From positions 684,768,583-684,832,582 of the forward strand of contig NC_081412.1 of the NCBI RefSeq assembly GCF_030272615.1: 64,000 nucleotides of DNA. Direction: 5' to 3'. A model generated the notes under the pieces. That model was not told where the DNA came from. It saw only the letters and a list, made by a program, of their open reading frames with translations, and ran no database searches. Positions 10,994 through 23,693 of the stretch are shown piece by piece. Source of the DNA: Cryptomeria japonica (taxonomy: Eukaryota; Streptophyta; Pinopsida; Cupressales; Cupressaceae). The translations under genes and the position numbers were made by a program. The stretch's first letter is position 1. Each line of letters starts with the position of its first letter.

Positions 10994-13900
10994 TGTAAAA
11001 GGGGGGTGAATCAGTGGTAATTAATAAAAACTTTAACAATCTAAATAAACAAAGTTTTAATCACAAGACTCAATAAACTTTGGGTAAAGATATTAAAATA
11101 ATTTTCACACACACACACACACACACACAAGTTAAACTCATAACTCCAAATATACAAGGAAAACCCAAAGTGGGAAAAATATCGATGAGAAATGTTGCTA
11201 GAGTCTACTGCTCCAATATAGTCTCACAAGAAAATTTTATTACAATGTTTAGGGAACCAACCCAAGGAGAACCAACCCTTAAAGTTTATGGGCACCAACC
11301 CCTAGCTTTGTGGGCACCGACCCAAAGGAGCACCAACCCCTACATTTTAGGACACCAACCCCTAGCTCTGAGCATCCACTCAGAGAAATAAAAAGATACA
11401 AACAATTGATACAATGTAAAAACCTTGTTACAAATGAGTTTTGTAACACACAAATGTTCTTCTCTTGAGATTGATTTGACTCACTTCTGCTCTCTGATCT
11501 TTAGGCCTCAATCTTAGCTCTCTACTGCCTATCTTTTTCCTTTTGTTCTTTTCTCTTCTCTACAACCATCTCTCTTATTTCTTCTTAGCTTAATCCTCTT
11601 TCTCTACCTCTCACAATGTTTATAAACCACGGTGTTATCTACCTCACCTCTTCATACTTCTGGTCACTGGTCTCTACTGCTCTCCTCTTCTATTCTTCAT
11701 GCTCTTCACTATCAACTCTTTTCTTTGACTTTCAATTGGTTTTTGTCTCCTCCACACATTTTAACATTCTCCATGCAATCTCTTCTTACTGTGTTATATC
11801 TACACTGGCATCATTTTATTGACACCTACGTGAGTTGCTTCTCTGTGACCCTCTTCTCTCTTTTTTTTGTAATTGCTATTTTTTAGTGCTTCTACTCTTT
11901 CACACCTTCAACTTCTCCTCATCGACCTGCACACTATACTTATGGTGTACACTTAGCTTTTAATTTTTCTGTTGGCTCTACAATCTATCCACACTGCTAG
12001 TCTTCATTATCCGCTCTCTACTCAGCAGGCATCCTTTTCACCCACATATACAACTATGCAAATTTTCTATTCTACTTCCAATTCTTGGCCCTTTTTGTCT
12101 ATCTATTTATCTCTTCTATCTTAGCACACACACCTATCATACCCTCTCTCACACTATCTTCTCTTGGTCACATTTGGCATACAAGGTTTGCCTCCAAAAT
12201 TTATTTCAAATTTAATCTTCTCTGCCTCTAAAAGATCATGTTTTGTAGGTGATGTTAATTCTTCTTACATCCTTTCAGACAGATAACTACTTGTAATAAA
12301 TGCCTTCTCTTTGGAAACCATCTACATTCAGATCATGCTTCCGATATTGGATTACTATACTTAGTAATCTTTAGCCTGGCATATTTCCTCGAGCCTCAAA
12401 AATATCAACAACTCTCTTTGCAACTAGATCATCATTCAATGTTGCTTCATTCTTCTCAATCAAATGATTACTTTTTTAAATAATCTTCATGCTTCTGATG
12501 AGATCAAATCTCCTTCTATGTTTATCATCTCGAGCCGCACACCAGTTTGTTGGCCTAGTTGCCACTAATGCATTCTTCATCCTCCTGTTGTCCTTCTTTG
12601 AAGGTATCATCAAGTACCTCATTAAACTTGACCATTATCTTTGTAAGCACTGACCTCTACATATTGGATTTCATTCTCGACCCCTTAGGAGCCACATGTC
12701 TTCATTTTTGCCATTTAAAACATCTAGTCAAGCTTAGTCAATCATCACGTAGATCATTTTTCCAATCAACATGCAATTGTGTGGCAAAAATCATCTCCTT
12801 CAGTATCCAAGTCACTTGGTCAAGTCTGATCAACATCCAATCAACATCCATGTGGACCATCAAGTCTATCAGTAGACATTCATGGCATAAAAAACCTTCT
12901 TAATCATCATCCAGGTTAGTTGGTCAAACTTGGTTGACCGCCACGTGAATTACTGAATCTATCGACTTGCAAACATGGTGTCCAAATTTCTAAGTCAGCT
13001 TTGGTCAAATATATGCATAAGCAGTTCATCTATCGAGTTGCAAAAATCGTACCAAAATCTACCTTCAAAAACATGCAATCAACCTAGTCAACCTGCCTCT
13101 TATTTATTTTGTACATGCCACATCATTGCATCAAACTTGGTCAACACCCATGTCGACTACCATACCTATCAGGTTTATTGTTATTATCCTACATCATCAT
13201 TCCTACATCTAACTTACCTGTGTGGGGTAATCAACTTCAAGTGACTTCAAGAATTCTTGTTAGCCCACACACGACTTTGGAGGATTTCTAGACTCATGTG
13301 AGTTAAGAGACTCCTTTTCTCTTCATTGCATGCCTTTACTCTTTTTAGCCTGCATAACACTTTGTCTAGCTCCTTAACCAGTGCGAGATAATGGGATCCG
13401 CAATCTTCCCATTTTATTCTTATCCCACAAACTCAATTACTTTGGTAATTAACTAGTGATGTGGGTTAAGGGGAGGTTGCCTTGTTCCATATACATTAAG
13501 TTACCTTGTACAACCTTTTCCACTTCAGCTAACACGACACGAGATAACTGGAGTCTTCATCCTCTTTGAAGATTTTATCCCACATGAGCAACCGAGGCAT
13601 GACAACCATGTTGCAGGGTAACATCTTAGTGAGATGGTGATAGTCAATAGCACAGTACAATAACCTACATAACCATCATGTTATGCAATTCTTCTGCAAT
13701 TCATTCGATAACCTGCATGTTATGCAATTCTTCTTCTACACTCTTCAACTATGATAACCTTCATGTTATTGATATCATCTATCACAAGAATGACATGACT
13801 AACCTATCATGTTATTGACAACTATAGTCACACATCCATCGTGTTACTAACATTTATGTTATGCACAACTACAACTTTACTTTTGCTAATTCATCAAATT

Positions 13901-14374
13901 GTCTTAATGCCTCCACCACATCACTGACCTTTGTCTTCTTCATCTAAATATTTATCCCAATAGCATATTCCATAATTTCCTCTTATATCTCCTTGTCTAT
14001 ATAACATGGTGTGTTATATTATGTTGCAACAACACTTATGCTCTTGGTTAAACCTGTTTTCTCCATGCTATCATATTTATATGGCCTTGGTCCTTTAATC
14101 ACTTGTAGGTCCAATAGAAGACTCCATTGTCCTCTCATTTTTATTTGAGGCCATTAACTCCATGCAAACTCTATTCATTCAACTTGCACACATCTACTAC
14201 CAACCTTATATCTGCATGCCTCTCCATCTCTAACCAGTGGGAGTGAGGCTATCATTCTGCATATACTCTATTAGGCTACACATTCTCTTTGTGCCACTTC
14301 ATCTCAATTGTTGACATCAATCAACTCATTCATGCACACACACATGTTGACATCAATGACAACCTCAATACCAA
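10994..14374 (-). repeat. 3' LTR of element D (minus strand)
   Basis: Read on the minus strand it starts TGTTGGTATTG at 14374, directly after the tract CCAAAGGGGGAGAT, and ends about 10994 with CACCCCCCTTTTACA. That gives about 3.4 kb, long for copia. The distal part (12145-10994) is R/U5-like: it has the TTTTTCCCACTTTGGG motif, a (TG)n run and the ACTGATTCACCCCCC terminal motif. Reading frames inside, such as 11616-11886 and 12559-12903, look like chance openings in pyrimidine-rich sequence. No gene seen. Confidence 0.75.
11106..11129 (+). repeat. (CA)12 microsatellite
   Basis: A run of CA dinucleotides in the U5-like part of the D LTR. It is likely to be polymorphic in length. Confidence 0.9.
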
Positions 14375-15554
14375 CAATCTCCCCCTTTGGCATTGACATC
14401 AACACCAAGCTTCACTTTCCCCCTTTGACAACAATGGCAAAGGGGTTGGCAACCATTATACTTAGATTTATTCTTCTCCTTCCTTTCTGAGCTGAAAATG
14501 CAGATCTCTTCCCTAGAAAATTGCATTGCACACATGGTCATTGACTTGTTGTGTCAATAGCTTCTGAATAAAAATACTTCTCCTTCTTTGAGAAACAAAA
14601 AATTGACATGCTACTAGAAATGTGCATTCACCCCCTTTGACTAATGCACCAATGTAGTAGTGTGCACCTTTGCTTTTCACTCTCCCCCTTTGGTGCATAA
14701 GAATATACCCCACTATAGCTAGATGAACCATTATTATAATATATGTTGCAGGTGACCCAACATTACAAAAAATTAACTTTGGTCAAGTGTTATATGCTCT
14801 CTATGTGATCCATCACCAGCGCATGCATTTTGATGACCCTAAATGACAATAATTCATCTCCCTCTAGGAATCAAAGACAATATACTCCATCTTATTTTCT
14901 ATCTTCCATATGTATTCATGTTGTCCTCTCCTCTAAACTACACATACTCTCAACATCTCTTCCCTATGTTGTCTAATCTCTTTTGTGTTGCATAATTCTT
15001 TTGTTCTTCCATACTAAAAGCAATGCAATATGCACTATTTTTAACATATTTTTACTACTTGCAGTTGTACTCGTCCTTATGTATTCAAGTATACACCATA
15101 AACCAAATCTATTTTACAACAATCTAAAATATGTGCCAACAATGTCAAATCTTGATATGCTACCAAGGCATAAACTTCTACAAAATAAACAACTAAAGAA
15201 GATATAGAGACATTTTAGGCTAACTCAATCATCAACCATAAAATCTGCTATCTTATCTTCTTCCTCCATGTCTCCTTCTTAGAGCTAGTCTTTCTCATAA
15301 CTACAACATCCTTATTCTTTTCAAAAAATTTGGGGGTGGTTGATGTGATCAATATGTTGCTCCTCCTAAGGTCTTGCATCTCCTTAAGCTTGAGGAGATA
15401 TCACTTGTGCATGAAATGCACATTGCTTGCTCATAGTATCATCCAACTCACAACACTCATCACTTGAGTTCTGCTTTCTTCTTCATACCCTCATAGACCC
15501 TCTATTTTGCGTAGTGGGGGTGTTTTCCATCTTATTAGGTCTATATGATTTCAT
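14375..15554 (-). other. D internal 3' region, non-coding or decayed
   Basis: Lies between the zinc-knuckle end of the D gag and the 3' LTR. On the minus strand it holds several polypurine tracts (ACCAAAGGGGGAGAG near 14690, TCAAAGGGGGTGAAT near 14635, TCAAAGGGGGAAAG near 14425, and CCAAAGGGGGAGAT at the LTR). No protease, integrase or RT is found here, so D has no pol. Confidence 0.7.
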
Positions 15555-17011
15555 CTAATTTCTCCTAAATTCCTGTACTTTGTACCCAATCTTGTGACAT
15601 GCAAAGCACCTTGTGTTTGCATCAAATCTTGGAATGAAGAGGTTTCTATTTGACTGATAAGTCTTTCTTCTCCAAACTATACTATAATAACTAGTTGATG
15701 GAACAAATGAACTTTTTGATAGACCAGGAACTTTCCTATTCTTGTTCCTTGCAAATCCTTGTTGTACATAATGACCATTATAATTATACAATACATTTTT
15801 ATTGTGGGAGGAGGTGTAGGAGCTTCCATAATATTAAAATGATTTTCTTCTACATTCATGACTCCTATGGCCAACTTTATTGTAGCTATAACAAATGATA
15901 CATACATTTCTATTACCTAGGACAGTAGTAACATTGTTGCTCCCATACTTTGGATCTGATCGATGCATAAATCTACCATTTGACATTTTATCCTCATATG
16001 CATCTAGATTTGTCACAAACCTATTCCTACATTCATTTGATCTCTATCCACAACTTTTGGAAGCAAAATAATAACCAGAGAAAGGAGAATTGTAACTTAC
16101 AAATTTATTTTTTCATGTATGTGGACATCTTGCTAACTGATTTGCTCCATTCCTTTTTCCTTTGTTGTTGATCCTAGGATGCTCATTTGCAGTAGACATA
16201 TGTCTTGATTTCCTCTAGTTCTCATTCTTTTGTGTAGCAACATATCCTGGTCTCATTCCAATAGGAGGTCTCCTAAACTTTCTTCTTACATACTTATCTC
16301 TAATGAAGCTATCTTCATTCAACTTACCTTTTCCTTTTGGATCAGCACCACTCCTCCTTGTAACAACAACCTAAGTCTTCAAACTTTCAATAGTTGTAGT
16401 CAGATCTATCTTCTTCCTTAGAGCATTTCTAATTATGAAGGTTTGTCTATTACCATTATCACTAGAATAGACAAAGTGTATCTCCTTCTTAGTTTCCTCA
16501 CCACTAGTAGAGCATTGACCAACATCACAACCTAAGCCAATAGTATCTTTGTTTAATGTATGTTTGCTTAACATCTTGTCCAGAGCATTAGTTTTGCCAC
16601 CAAACTTTATTCTTACCTTGAGCTCATCTTGGAACTTCTTCATCTCTATTGTTAGCTTTGTTAATTCATCCTTTAGATTTGACACTCCTTTTGTTTTGTC
16701 CCAACTTCTAATTCCAGTTCCTTACAAATACACTTCTTGGTATCAAAATCTGATTTTGATTCTTCATTTATCGTTTTAGGTTCTTCTACTTATGCTTTCA
16801 AATTGGCAATAGTTGGCTCTGAATCTTGAAGACATTTGTTTAATCTATCTTGTTCCTCTATAGAAACATTCTTACAATTTTTGTATTCTTTTCTTACTTT
16901 TATGAGTTCCTCAAGTGCACAAATAAGTTCACCTTCAAGGTCTACTTCATCTTCAACTTATTCATCTTCTCCAATACTACCAAAAGGGTCTTGTCTATAG
17001 GATTGTGATAC
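15555..17011 (-). pseudogene. Gag of element D, C-terminal part (coiled coil and zinc knuckles)
   Basis: Minus-strand continuation of the D gag after the 43-kb insertion of G. Seen: a Glu-rich helical stretch (LEELIKVRKEYKN), then MSNLKDELTKLTIEMKKFQDEL (16685-16620) and a segment like B gag (ALDKMLSKHTLNKDTIGLG). Two knuckle remnants follow: CIICYSYNKVGHRSHEC (15834-16016) and CFACHKIGYKVQE (15555-15791), the second of which has lost its His and last Cys. Several stops and at least one frameshift are present. Gag packages the element RNA. The frame joins 59784-60281 exactly once one copy of the ACTAT duplication is removed. Confidence 0.8.
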
Positions 17012-17016
17012 ACTAT
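17012..17016. repeat. Target-site duplication of G, left copy
   Basis: ACTAT immediately before the TGTTACCC LTR start. The second copy is at 59784-59788 after the LTR end AACCAACA. The D gag frame is continuous when one copy is removed. Confidence 0.9.
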
Positions 17017-19787
17017 TGTTACCCTCCCTTAATTCTCAATTGTTAAAGATTGAACAATTCTTGGCAGTGTTATTCAGAGTGAATCCTTGTGTAAAGTTTA
17101 GTTCTAAGTTGGGTCATAAATTCTTTGAACTTGAACCTTTTTGTTGAACTCATCCAAGGTACAAATTTCAGTTTCAAGCGATCTTGTCACTCCGTGGTCA
17201 TGTATTTAGTAAAGTTTTGTTGGGTGCGTCTTTGAACTTGAACCTTTGAATCATCTTTGAAGAAAGTTCAAGGTTCAAGGTTCAATATGTGTGAGAGTGG
17301 AATTTGGTCCGAAGTCTTGTCTTTAGCAAGGTTCATTGTATATTCTTATGTTGGTCCATCGGTCCATTTTTGGTTTTGTTGAACTTGATCCCTCAAACTA
17401 CCATTGAAGGGGTTCATAGTTTGAGGTTCAACATTGGATGAATGTAGCTTCAAGTGAAAAAGGAAAGCATCATGTTGGCGGGTGTTTTGAAAAAAGAATA
17501 TTCCAAATTTAAAAAGAACCCAAGATAATAAGCTGTGAGGTGTACTATATTGCATGGTAATCATGAAGAGGAAGGAATAAGTCAAATAATAATGAGATGT
17601 CAGGAAAGGGTCTTTTCAAAGGAAGAAGGCATGGATAAGTAATCAATGAATCATTCCAAAATCCTCTTTCAAGGTCCTTCCAGGAAAAAGGAGAAGGGTG
17701 AGCGAGTAATAGAAAGGGTACAGAGCAAAGAAGTTTTAACAAGAGATGGAATAACTCGTTCTACAACTAAGAATAGAAGAAAATCTTCCCCTATTGATAT
17801 AGTAATTGACCTTGAGACCGTACCTGAGATGGATATTTATTTTTCAAATCCAAATGTGGGACTATAGGATTTAGATGATGAAGATGACAGCCAATAGGTA
17901 GGTGAAGCCATGAATGTGGAAACTACCTTAGTAGTGAGGGATCAAAAGGAGGCATAAATTGGTTCAGTTAAATCTCTTACAACCCCAAGGCCAACATGGT
18001 TGGAGAACTAATTAACTAGTAAGAAAAGGAACATTGTTCCAGTATCTATCCCCATCGAGGATATGGTCAGTAAATGTCTGGGAAATATTTCCAAAGCCAA
18101 AAGGTTAAAGACTGTATCAAAAATTTATTTTGATGAAGATACAGGTAATTGGACTGCAAAGATTTCCCATCCAAAAACTGATGAAACTATGGATGATCCA
18201 ACAAGTAAATATTTCACGATGGAAAAAGTGAACTTAGGGGTAGGAATTCATGCAATAGATGCATTACATTTGGAAGTTTCAACCAAGAAGATGCTAAAAA
18301 GATCTCAGAAGGATGAAAAAGATAAGTATGAAATGAAAGAGATAATGAGAAGCATGGTAGAATACATTGAGGCTATCAGTATTCCTAATCCGCAACCCAT
18401 TTCTCATACTCCTACATATTTTAACCCTAAGTCCCCTGTCAATCAAAACACAATTGAGAAAATTCAAAAATGCACATTAATGGCAAACGTTGTTGTGGAT
18501 TAGCTAGATGAAATTCATAAAGCGGGAGGAAAATATTTTGTGGACCTGAGTAAGGTTCACGATGATGCAAACACGGTAACAAAGGAATTGGAGAATAAAA
18601 TTATAAAATGGAAAATGAAGAAGTTAAGGGGGTGAAAAGGGCAGCTCAGATGAGAGAAGTACAAAAGTATGGTGTAATGAAGTTCTTGTCAAAGAAGTCA
18701 ATTCCTGCCTTGCATGATAATATTCTGTACATATGCCAATGAAATGTAGAGTGGATAAATGCATAGGTGAGGCGGGTGTATCAAGAGTCTACCAAATTAG
18801 TGAATCAACTTGTGGAATTGGTATCTTACATGCACAATGAGCTATGATGTGTTGGTTTGAAGTGTTTAAAAGATGATGGAAAAACTCTAGAAACAGTTGA
18901 GGTCATAACAAAGTCGTTAGAAGAGAAAATCAACCACATCAAAGAAGCCAAGGGCTTGGTTTAAAATGACTTGAGCCTCATGTCTAAAACATAATCTCAT
19001 CTTTTCCTATGCATTCAGAACCTAGATGAGCATTCAGATAAAGTAGCACAAATACAAGTTTCTCTGAATTCACAGGGTGTAAATGATTTGTTTTCTGTGT
19101 TTCTCATATGAACTGTTAGCTAGGTTGTGGCTATTAAAACTTATTTGCATGACTTTGATATGGTCTGAGAAATTTTGGTGGTGATATAGATTAGCAGATT
19201 TTATTTTCTTATGAATGTGTTGAATTTTCAAGGAAGACATTTTATTAGTGAATAGAATGATACTTATTGCACAACTTTCAAATACGTGTGTTTGAATGTG
19301 AACAGAAAATCTCTATTGAGATATATTCATTTATATAGCATCTATTGCTTCTTTGGTTATTCTACTTTCATAAGTTTGTGAATGAATTTATTAAGTAGGT
19401 GTATTGTTAATTTTGCAGGCATGTTTTGATCCCCCTTGTCCTGTGAGACATAAGTGAGACTTGATCAAATCTATGTTAAGAGGAAATTTTCTGCCAAGTG
19501 AAGCTATTTTGATTGCAAGTCTGTGAGTTTACATACGTAATATTTATCTTTATAGCATTCTTGTGGCATTGAATTATGAATGTGAATGCCTTTACTCACT
19601 TTCTGGTTAAAAGTGAAGTTAGAATTTTAAAAAATTCATTGAATATCATACCGGAAGTTGCACTCTTATGCAGAGGGTAAATTATTCATAAATTTAGCCA
19701 ACAGTTGGTTCAATTTGTCTTTCAACAAAAAAGGGTAACATGAGTCAGTCATCATATAATAAGATAGGATAAATCTGTTAACCAATA
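17017..19787 (+). repeat. 5' LTR of G
   Basis: 2771 bp, starting TGTTACCC and ending AACCAATA (CA in the 3' LTR has become TA here). U3 contains repeated TTGAACTTGAACC and the inverted form (17130-17430). The middle carries a long degenerate reading frame described separately. Its partner is the split 3' LTR. Confidence 0.88.
17646..18503 (+). pseudogene. Reading frame of unknown function inside the 5' LTR of G
   Basis: One frame runs from 17646 through 18503 and, beyond a stop, to about 18640, with stops only at 17865, 17895, 17955 and about 18012. It begins MNHSKILFQGPSRK, has a basic segment, then IVIDLETVPEMDIYFSNPN, a central TSKKRNIVPVSIPIEDM block, FDEDTGNWTAKISHP, EKVNLGVGIHAIDALHLEV and MRSMVEYIEAI. 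I recognise no family. The 3' LTR copy at 57449-58378 encodes the same protein. It shares two of the stops but lacks others, so the frame was longer in an ancestor. Its position within an LTR, present twice per element, is unusual. Confidence 0.65.
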
Positions 19788-19793
19788 GATTTT

Positions 19794-19810
19794 TGGCGAC
19801 TCTGTTGGGT
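19794..19810 (+). promoter_or_regulatory. Primer-binding site of G
   Basis: TGGCGACTCTGTTGGGT lies six bases after the 5' LTR end, the place where a tRNA 3' end pairs to prime minus-strand DNA. The TGGCGACTCTG form is common in non-chromovirus plant Ty3/gypsy elements. I have not assigned the tRNA. Confidence 0.7.
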
Positions 19811-20157
19811 TGTCAAATAATAAGATTGGAAGCTGAATTAGAAGAAAAGTAAGGTTGTTTTTTGAAAGGCCTGATTTCCTCTTTTTGTTTCAAGTGTATA
19901 GAGAATCATAAGCAAGCTGGAGTCAAAAAGATATACAAGATCTCAGAGGTGTGAAGGGGTGATTGATTTTTTTTTTCAGGAACTCCAAGACTCCAACTTC
20001 TTAATCTCTTTTACACCTAGAAGGAGAGAAAAGAGCAGACCGCCAACTTCCTCTTCTATATCCCCTATATCTCTTACTTGTCAAGCCCTAACATTACATG
20101 GTGTTTCTTTTCCTAGTGTTATCAACCCTACACCTTTGAATATCATTTTACCTATGG

Positions 20158-20640
20158 CTGCAAATAATCCCTGGGGCCTTGTTGTAGGACCACTTGCACT
20201 TGGTGCAAATCTTAATCATTTTCGCAAAGGAGAAAGAGATCATTTGCCTAAATTTAGTGGTGTCAAAAAGGTCTCAATAGGTGAGCATTTGAATGCATTT
20301 AATGTTGCTTGTGGGGTTCTATCTATTCAACATGAAGATGTAGCTATAAGATTGTTTGTACAAACATTGATTGAGGTGGCAGTAGATTTGGTTCTATCAT
20401 TTATCAAATGGTGTAATTATGAATTGGCATTATCTTAAAACTAGGTTAGAGGCTAGGTTTAAATTAGCCAAAGATGAACATTCTCTTCTAGCTCAATTAG
20501 GTCAGTTAAAGAAACAAATCCTTGAGTCTATGAGAGATTTTGTGGCTAAATTTGAAAAAATTATTCATAAGATTCTAGCAAACCAAAGGCCTTCCGATGA
20601 TAATTTGAAATGATTTTTCATCAACTCTATGCCCTTTTAA
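20158..20640 (+). pseudogene. Gag of G
   Basis: Begins MAANNPWGLVVGPLALGAN and contains the Retrotrans_gag-like block KFSGVKKVSIGEHLNAF, then, after a one-frame shift near 20420, NWHYLKTRLEARFKLAKDEHSLL and ESMRDFVAKFEKIIHKIL. This is the capsid region that assembles the virus-like particle. It ends at a TGA near 20611. A zinc knuckle is not obvious. The upstream ATGs at 19959 and later lie in the leader. Confidence 0.75.
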
Positions 20641-20805
20641 ATTGGTTTCCTAATCCGTAGGTAAAGAGTAGCAGCCTTAGCTGATGTAAAGACATTGATA
20701 GTAGAATTACAGGATGATCTGATTACTACAGGAAAGTGAAAGAGGGAAGTCCAAACTTCCACATCGCAAGTATCAACCTCATCTGATCCTGTTATTCAGA
20801 GATTA

Positions 20806-21910
20806 ATGAAAGATATGATAACCTTGAAGAGGCAATTACCCAAAACTAATAATTGTTATCCACAACCTTACCAAGATATTTCAAGGAAGGTCCCTAATCA
20901 GTCCTCTAGGGCCAGGAGTAGAGTTTTACAATTGCCTCCTATGCAACAAAGACTAGCAATTGAGGCACACCCACCTAAAGCCAATATGTGTATCTTTCAT
21001 CTTACTAATGATCAAGATGGAAATTATTGCCAACAAATGGTACATTATGTTCAACTGGTGGGTTCAAAGGAGACACTGTTGGAGTCAAGTAAAGAAGAAT
21101 CTCCTAGGAAGCCTGGCGACTCTGAAATCCACTTCCTCGAGTATGAGTCAGATTCAGAAAGAGGAGGTGATTTTTTGGTTACCTTGGAGGATTTTTCTTG
21201 TGTTGTGATGACCAAAAATCAACAGAATGTCAAACCTCAAGGTGCTCCTTCATCTTCTGTTGTGAATCCCAAAGGTAAGGAGATCATTTCCCAGTTTCAT
21301 AATAATGATTTCAGACCTCAAGAAGCTCAGTTATTGAAATCTGTAGAGACTAAGGGTTCATTTGATATTGTTGAATTTTGTAAATCCTACACCAGTAGAA
21401 TATCTTAAATCAAACCCTAAAGAACTTGATAGGTTGGTTAAGTTTGTGAAAGGAAATAATGCATATGTACAAGCTTATATGATACAAAAATCAACTAACG
21501 CTACATTTTCCTCCCAAGGAGATGTGTTAATTCATCCTGCTTCCCATGAAGCTTCCCCTAAAATAGTTGCCTATCAAGCTGATGATATGTTGTCTGTTCT
21601 TGAATCAAAACCTAAGCCTTTTTATTTATCCTTGTTCATAAATGGTCATAAATTGGATAATTGTATTATAGATTCTAGTGCCTCGGATAATATCATGTCA
21701 TCTATCATAGCCAAGGCCCTGAGATTATCCTTGACTAAAACTTTTAGAAGGTGCTACTCTATGGACTCCAAACAAATACCCTTGTTAGGAAAGATCAAAG
21801 ATGCTCAAGTGGCCCTTGTCGCTCATCCTAATAAAAGAGTTAATTTAACCATTTTGATAGTTGATATTCCTACAAGTTATGGCATGTTACTAAGCCATAC
21901 ATTTTGTTGA
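20806..21910 (+). pseudogene. Gag-protease linker and aspartic protease of G
   Basis: A 200-codon low-similarity linker (20806-21408), then a frame change into a retropepsin-like domain: KPFYLSLFINGHKLDNCIIDSSASDNIM, with the catalytic triplet at 21671-21679. The expected D(T/S)G is DSS here, so the Gly is replaced. The C-terminal flap and hydrophobic strand (VNLTILIVDIPTSYGMLL) are recognisable. It would cleave the polyprotein. The frame stops at 21908. Confidence 0.72.
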
Positions 21911-22042
21911 GACCTAGGGGGTGAGATTAAGATGGACTAGTCTCAGGCCACCATTCCCATAGGGAAACAACAAGTCATTTTACAACCAGACCCCAAATAT
22001 AAGCTCATTGTTTTTCCTTCTGATGATCCAAAAGAACAGATA

Positions 22043-22570
22043 TTGTATCATGAATGTGAATTTGGGAATTATATGATCTTATCTAATAATGGAGTTGTGA
22101 GAAATTTGTCTCAACCTAAGGCACTGAAGGATTTATGGATAATGGAATTTGATGGAAGTTGTTCATCATCAGGTTCTGGAGTTGAGGTAGTTCTTATTCC
22201 TCCCTCTAGAAAACATATTCCTTTCTCTTTCAAGTTGGAGTTTAAGAATACAAATAATACTATTGAGTATGAAGCCCTATTATTAGGATTGGCTAAGGCA
22301 AAGAAGTTGGGAGTGTAGTTGTTGCAAGTCAACAGAGATGCAGAGTTGATTGTGAAACAAGTCAAAGGGTTGTTCAATATAAAGAATGCAAGGTTGAGGC
22401 ACTACCAAAATAGAGTGTGGGATGAAATTGAGGGTTTTGATGCTTTTTCTATTGAGGCCTTTCCCAGAGAGCATAATTCTAAAGTTGATTCTTTGGTAGT
22501 ATCAACTTCCCATTTGGTTCCTCATCCTAAGTTCACAAATGATACCTATCAAGTGGAATTGATATACTAA
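22043..22570 (+). pseudogene. Archaeal-type RNase H of G, upstream of RT
   Basis: Seen: MEFDGSCSSSGSGVEVVLI (first catalytic Asp), IEYEALLLGLAKAKKLGV (catalytic Glu), then after a TAG at 22316 VNRDAELIVKQVKG (third acid) and PREHNSKVDSLV (fourth acid). This is the aRNH/RVT_3 pattern of cellular-type RNase H found in the plant Tat group of Ty3/gypsy elements. In canonical Tat elements as I know them it follows the RT-linked RNase H; here it precedes the RT, and a second RNase H lies after the RT at 23694-24100. All four acidic residues are still visible. Only one stop breaks the domain. Confidence 0.78.
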
Positions 22571-22899
22571 TCAAGTGTAGCTGATAATTAAAAATTTTGG
22601 TGGGTCTTTGAAAATGACAAGAAAATCAAGAACTTTTTGCATTGCACAGAAATGTTCACTACTACTTTCTTTAAAGGATAAGAAGCTGAGTGCAAGGAGT
22701 TTCCTCTGGAATCGGGTCAAGAGAAAAATGATGAAGTAATAAAACTAAAAGGAAATAAGTTTCCTATATGGTTAGTCTCCTTAGAACGTCTCTTTGACCG
22801 TCATGATGCCTTTTGAAAGAAGGGTGAGAAAATTCCTATAATTCAGGGTGCTACTGGCTATGAAAGAGTTAATGTTGGAACTGAGGAGGATCCTAAGTA

Positions 22900-23690
22900 T
22901 GTTAACTTAGGAAAATGTTGCACACCTATAGAGAAGAAAAGGTTCATAAGTCTTCTATTGGAATATAGAGACATTTTTTCTTAGTGCTATGATGACCTGA
23001 AAACTTCAGGGAAGGAAAATTTCAACACCATATTCCTTTGAAGCCTAGAACAAGCCCTTTTTGGTAGAAACTTAGGAAATTTAATCCCAAGGTAGCTGAG
23101 GCCTTCTTTAATGAGGTGGACAAAATGTTGAAGGCTAGAATCATATATCTTATTCGTTATTCCACTTGGATAGCCAACATAGTTCTAGTTCGTAAGAAAA
23201 ATGGGGAGATAAGAATTTGTGTGGACTTTAGGAATTTAAATCAAGCCAACCTGAAAGATAATTATCCACTGCCTACTATGGATCATATTCTGCAAACAAT
23301 CTTAGGTTCATAAATGATGTCCATGCTTGATGGATTTTATGGTTATAACTAGATTAGTGTCTCAAAAAAAGACCAGCACAAAATAGTTTTCATCACTCCC
23401 TGGAGTACCTTCGCATACAATAGGATGTCATTTGGATTGATAAAAGCTGGAGCAACCTTCCAAAGGGATATGGACTTGTTTGTCGGTCACCTAAAAGATG
23501 AAATAATTTTTATATACCTTGATGATTTAAGTGTATTACAGAGATGTCGAGAGCATGGAGTGTCTTTGAATCCAAAGAAGTCAGTGTTCAGGGCAATCCA
23601 GCAGCTGAGTCTACCATCTAATATAAATGGATTCATGTCCTTCTTTGGATAGGTGAAGGCAATCCAGTAGATGGAGTCTACCATCTAATA
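22900..23690 (+). pseudogene. Reverse transcriptase of G
   Basis: Gypsy RT blocks: VDKMLKARIIYLIRYSTWIANIVLVRKKNG (read with a shifted start), ICVDFRNLNQANLKDNYPLP, SMLDGFYGYNQI-like with a TAG, FITPWSTFAYNRMSFGLIKAGATFQ, and the catalytic YLDD at 23515-23526. It ends in LNPKKSVF. Stops and a local 40-bp duplication (23592-23631 and 23658-23698) break it before the connection domain. It copies element RNA to cDNA. Confidence 0.85.
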
Positions 23691-23693
23691 TAA

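Noticed and set aside
11616-11886. Overlapping small frames with hydrophobic, signal-like translation
   Set aside because: They lie in pyrimidine-rich U5 sequence of the minus-strand D LTR. Leu/Ser/Phe-rich translation is what CT-rich DNA gives by chance.
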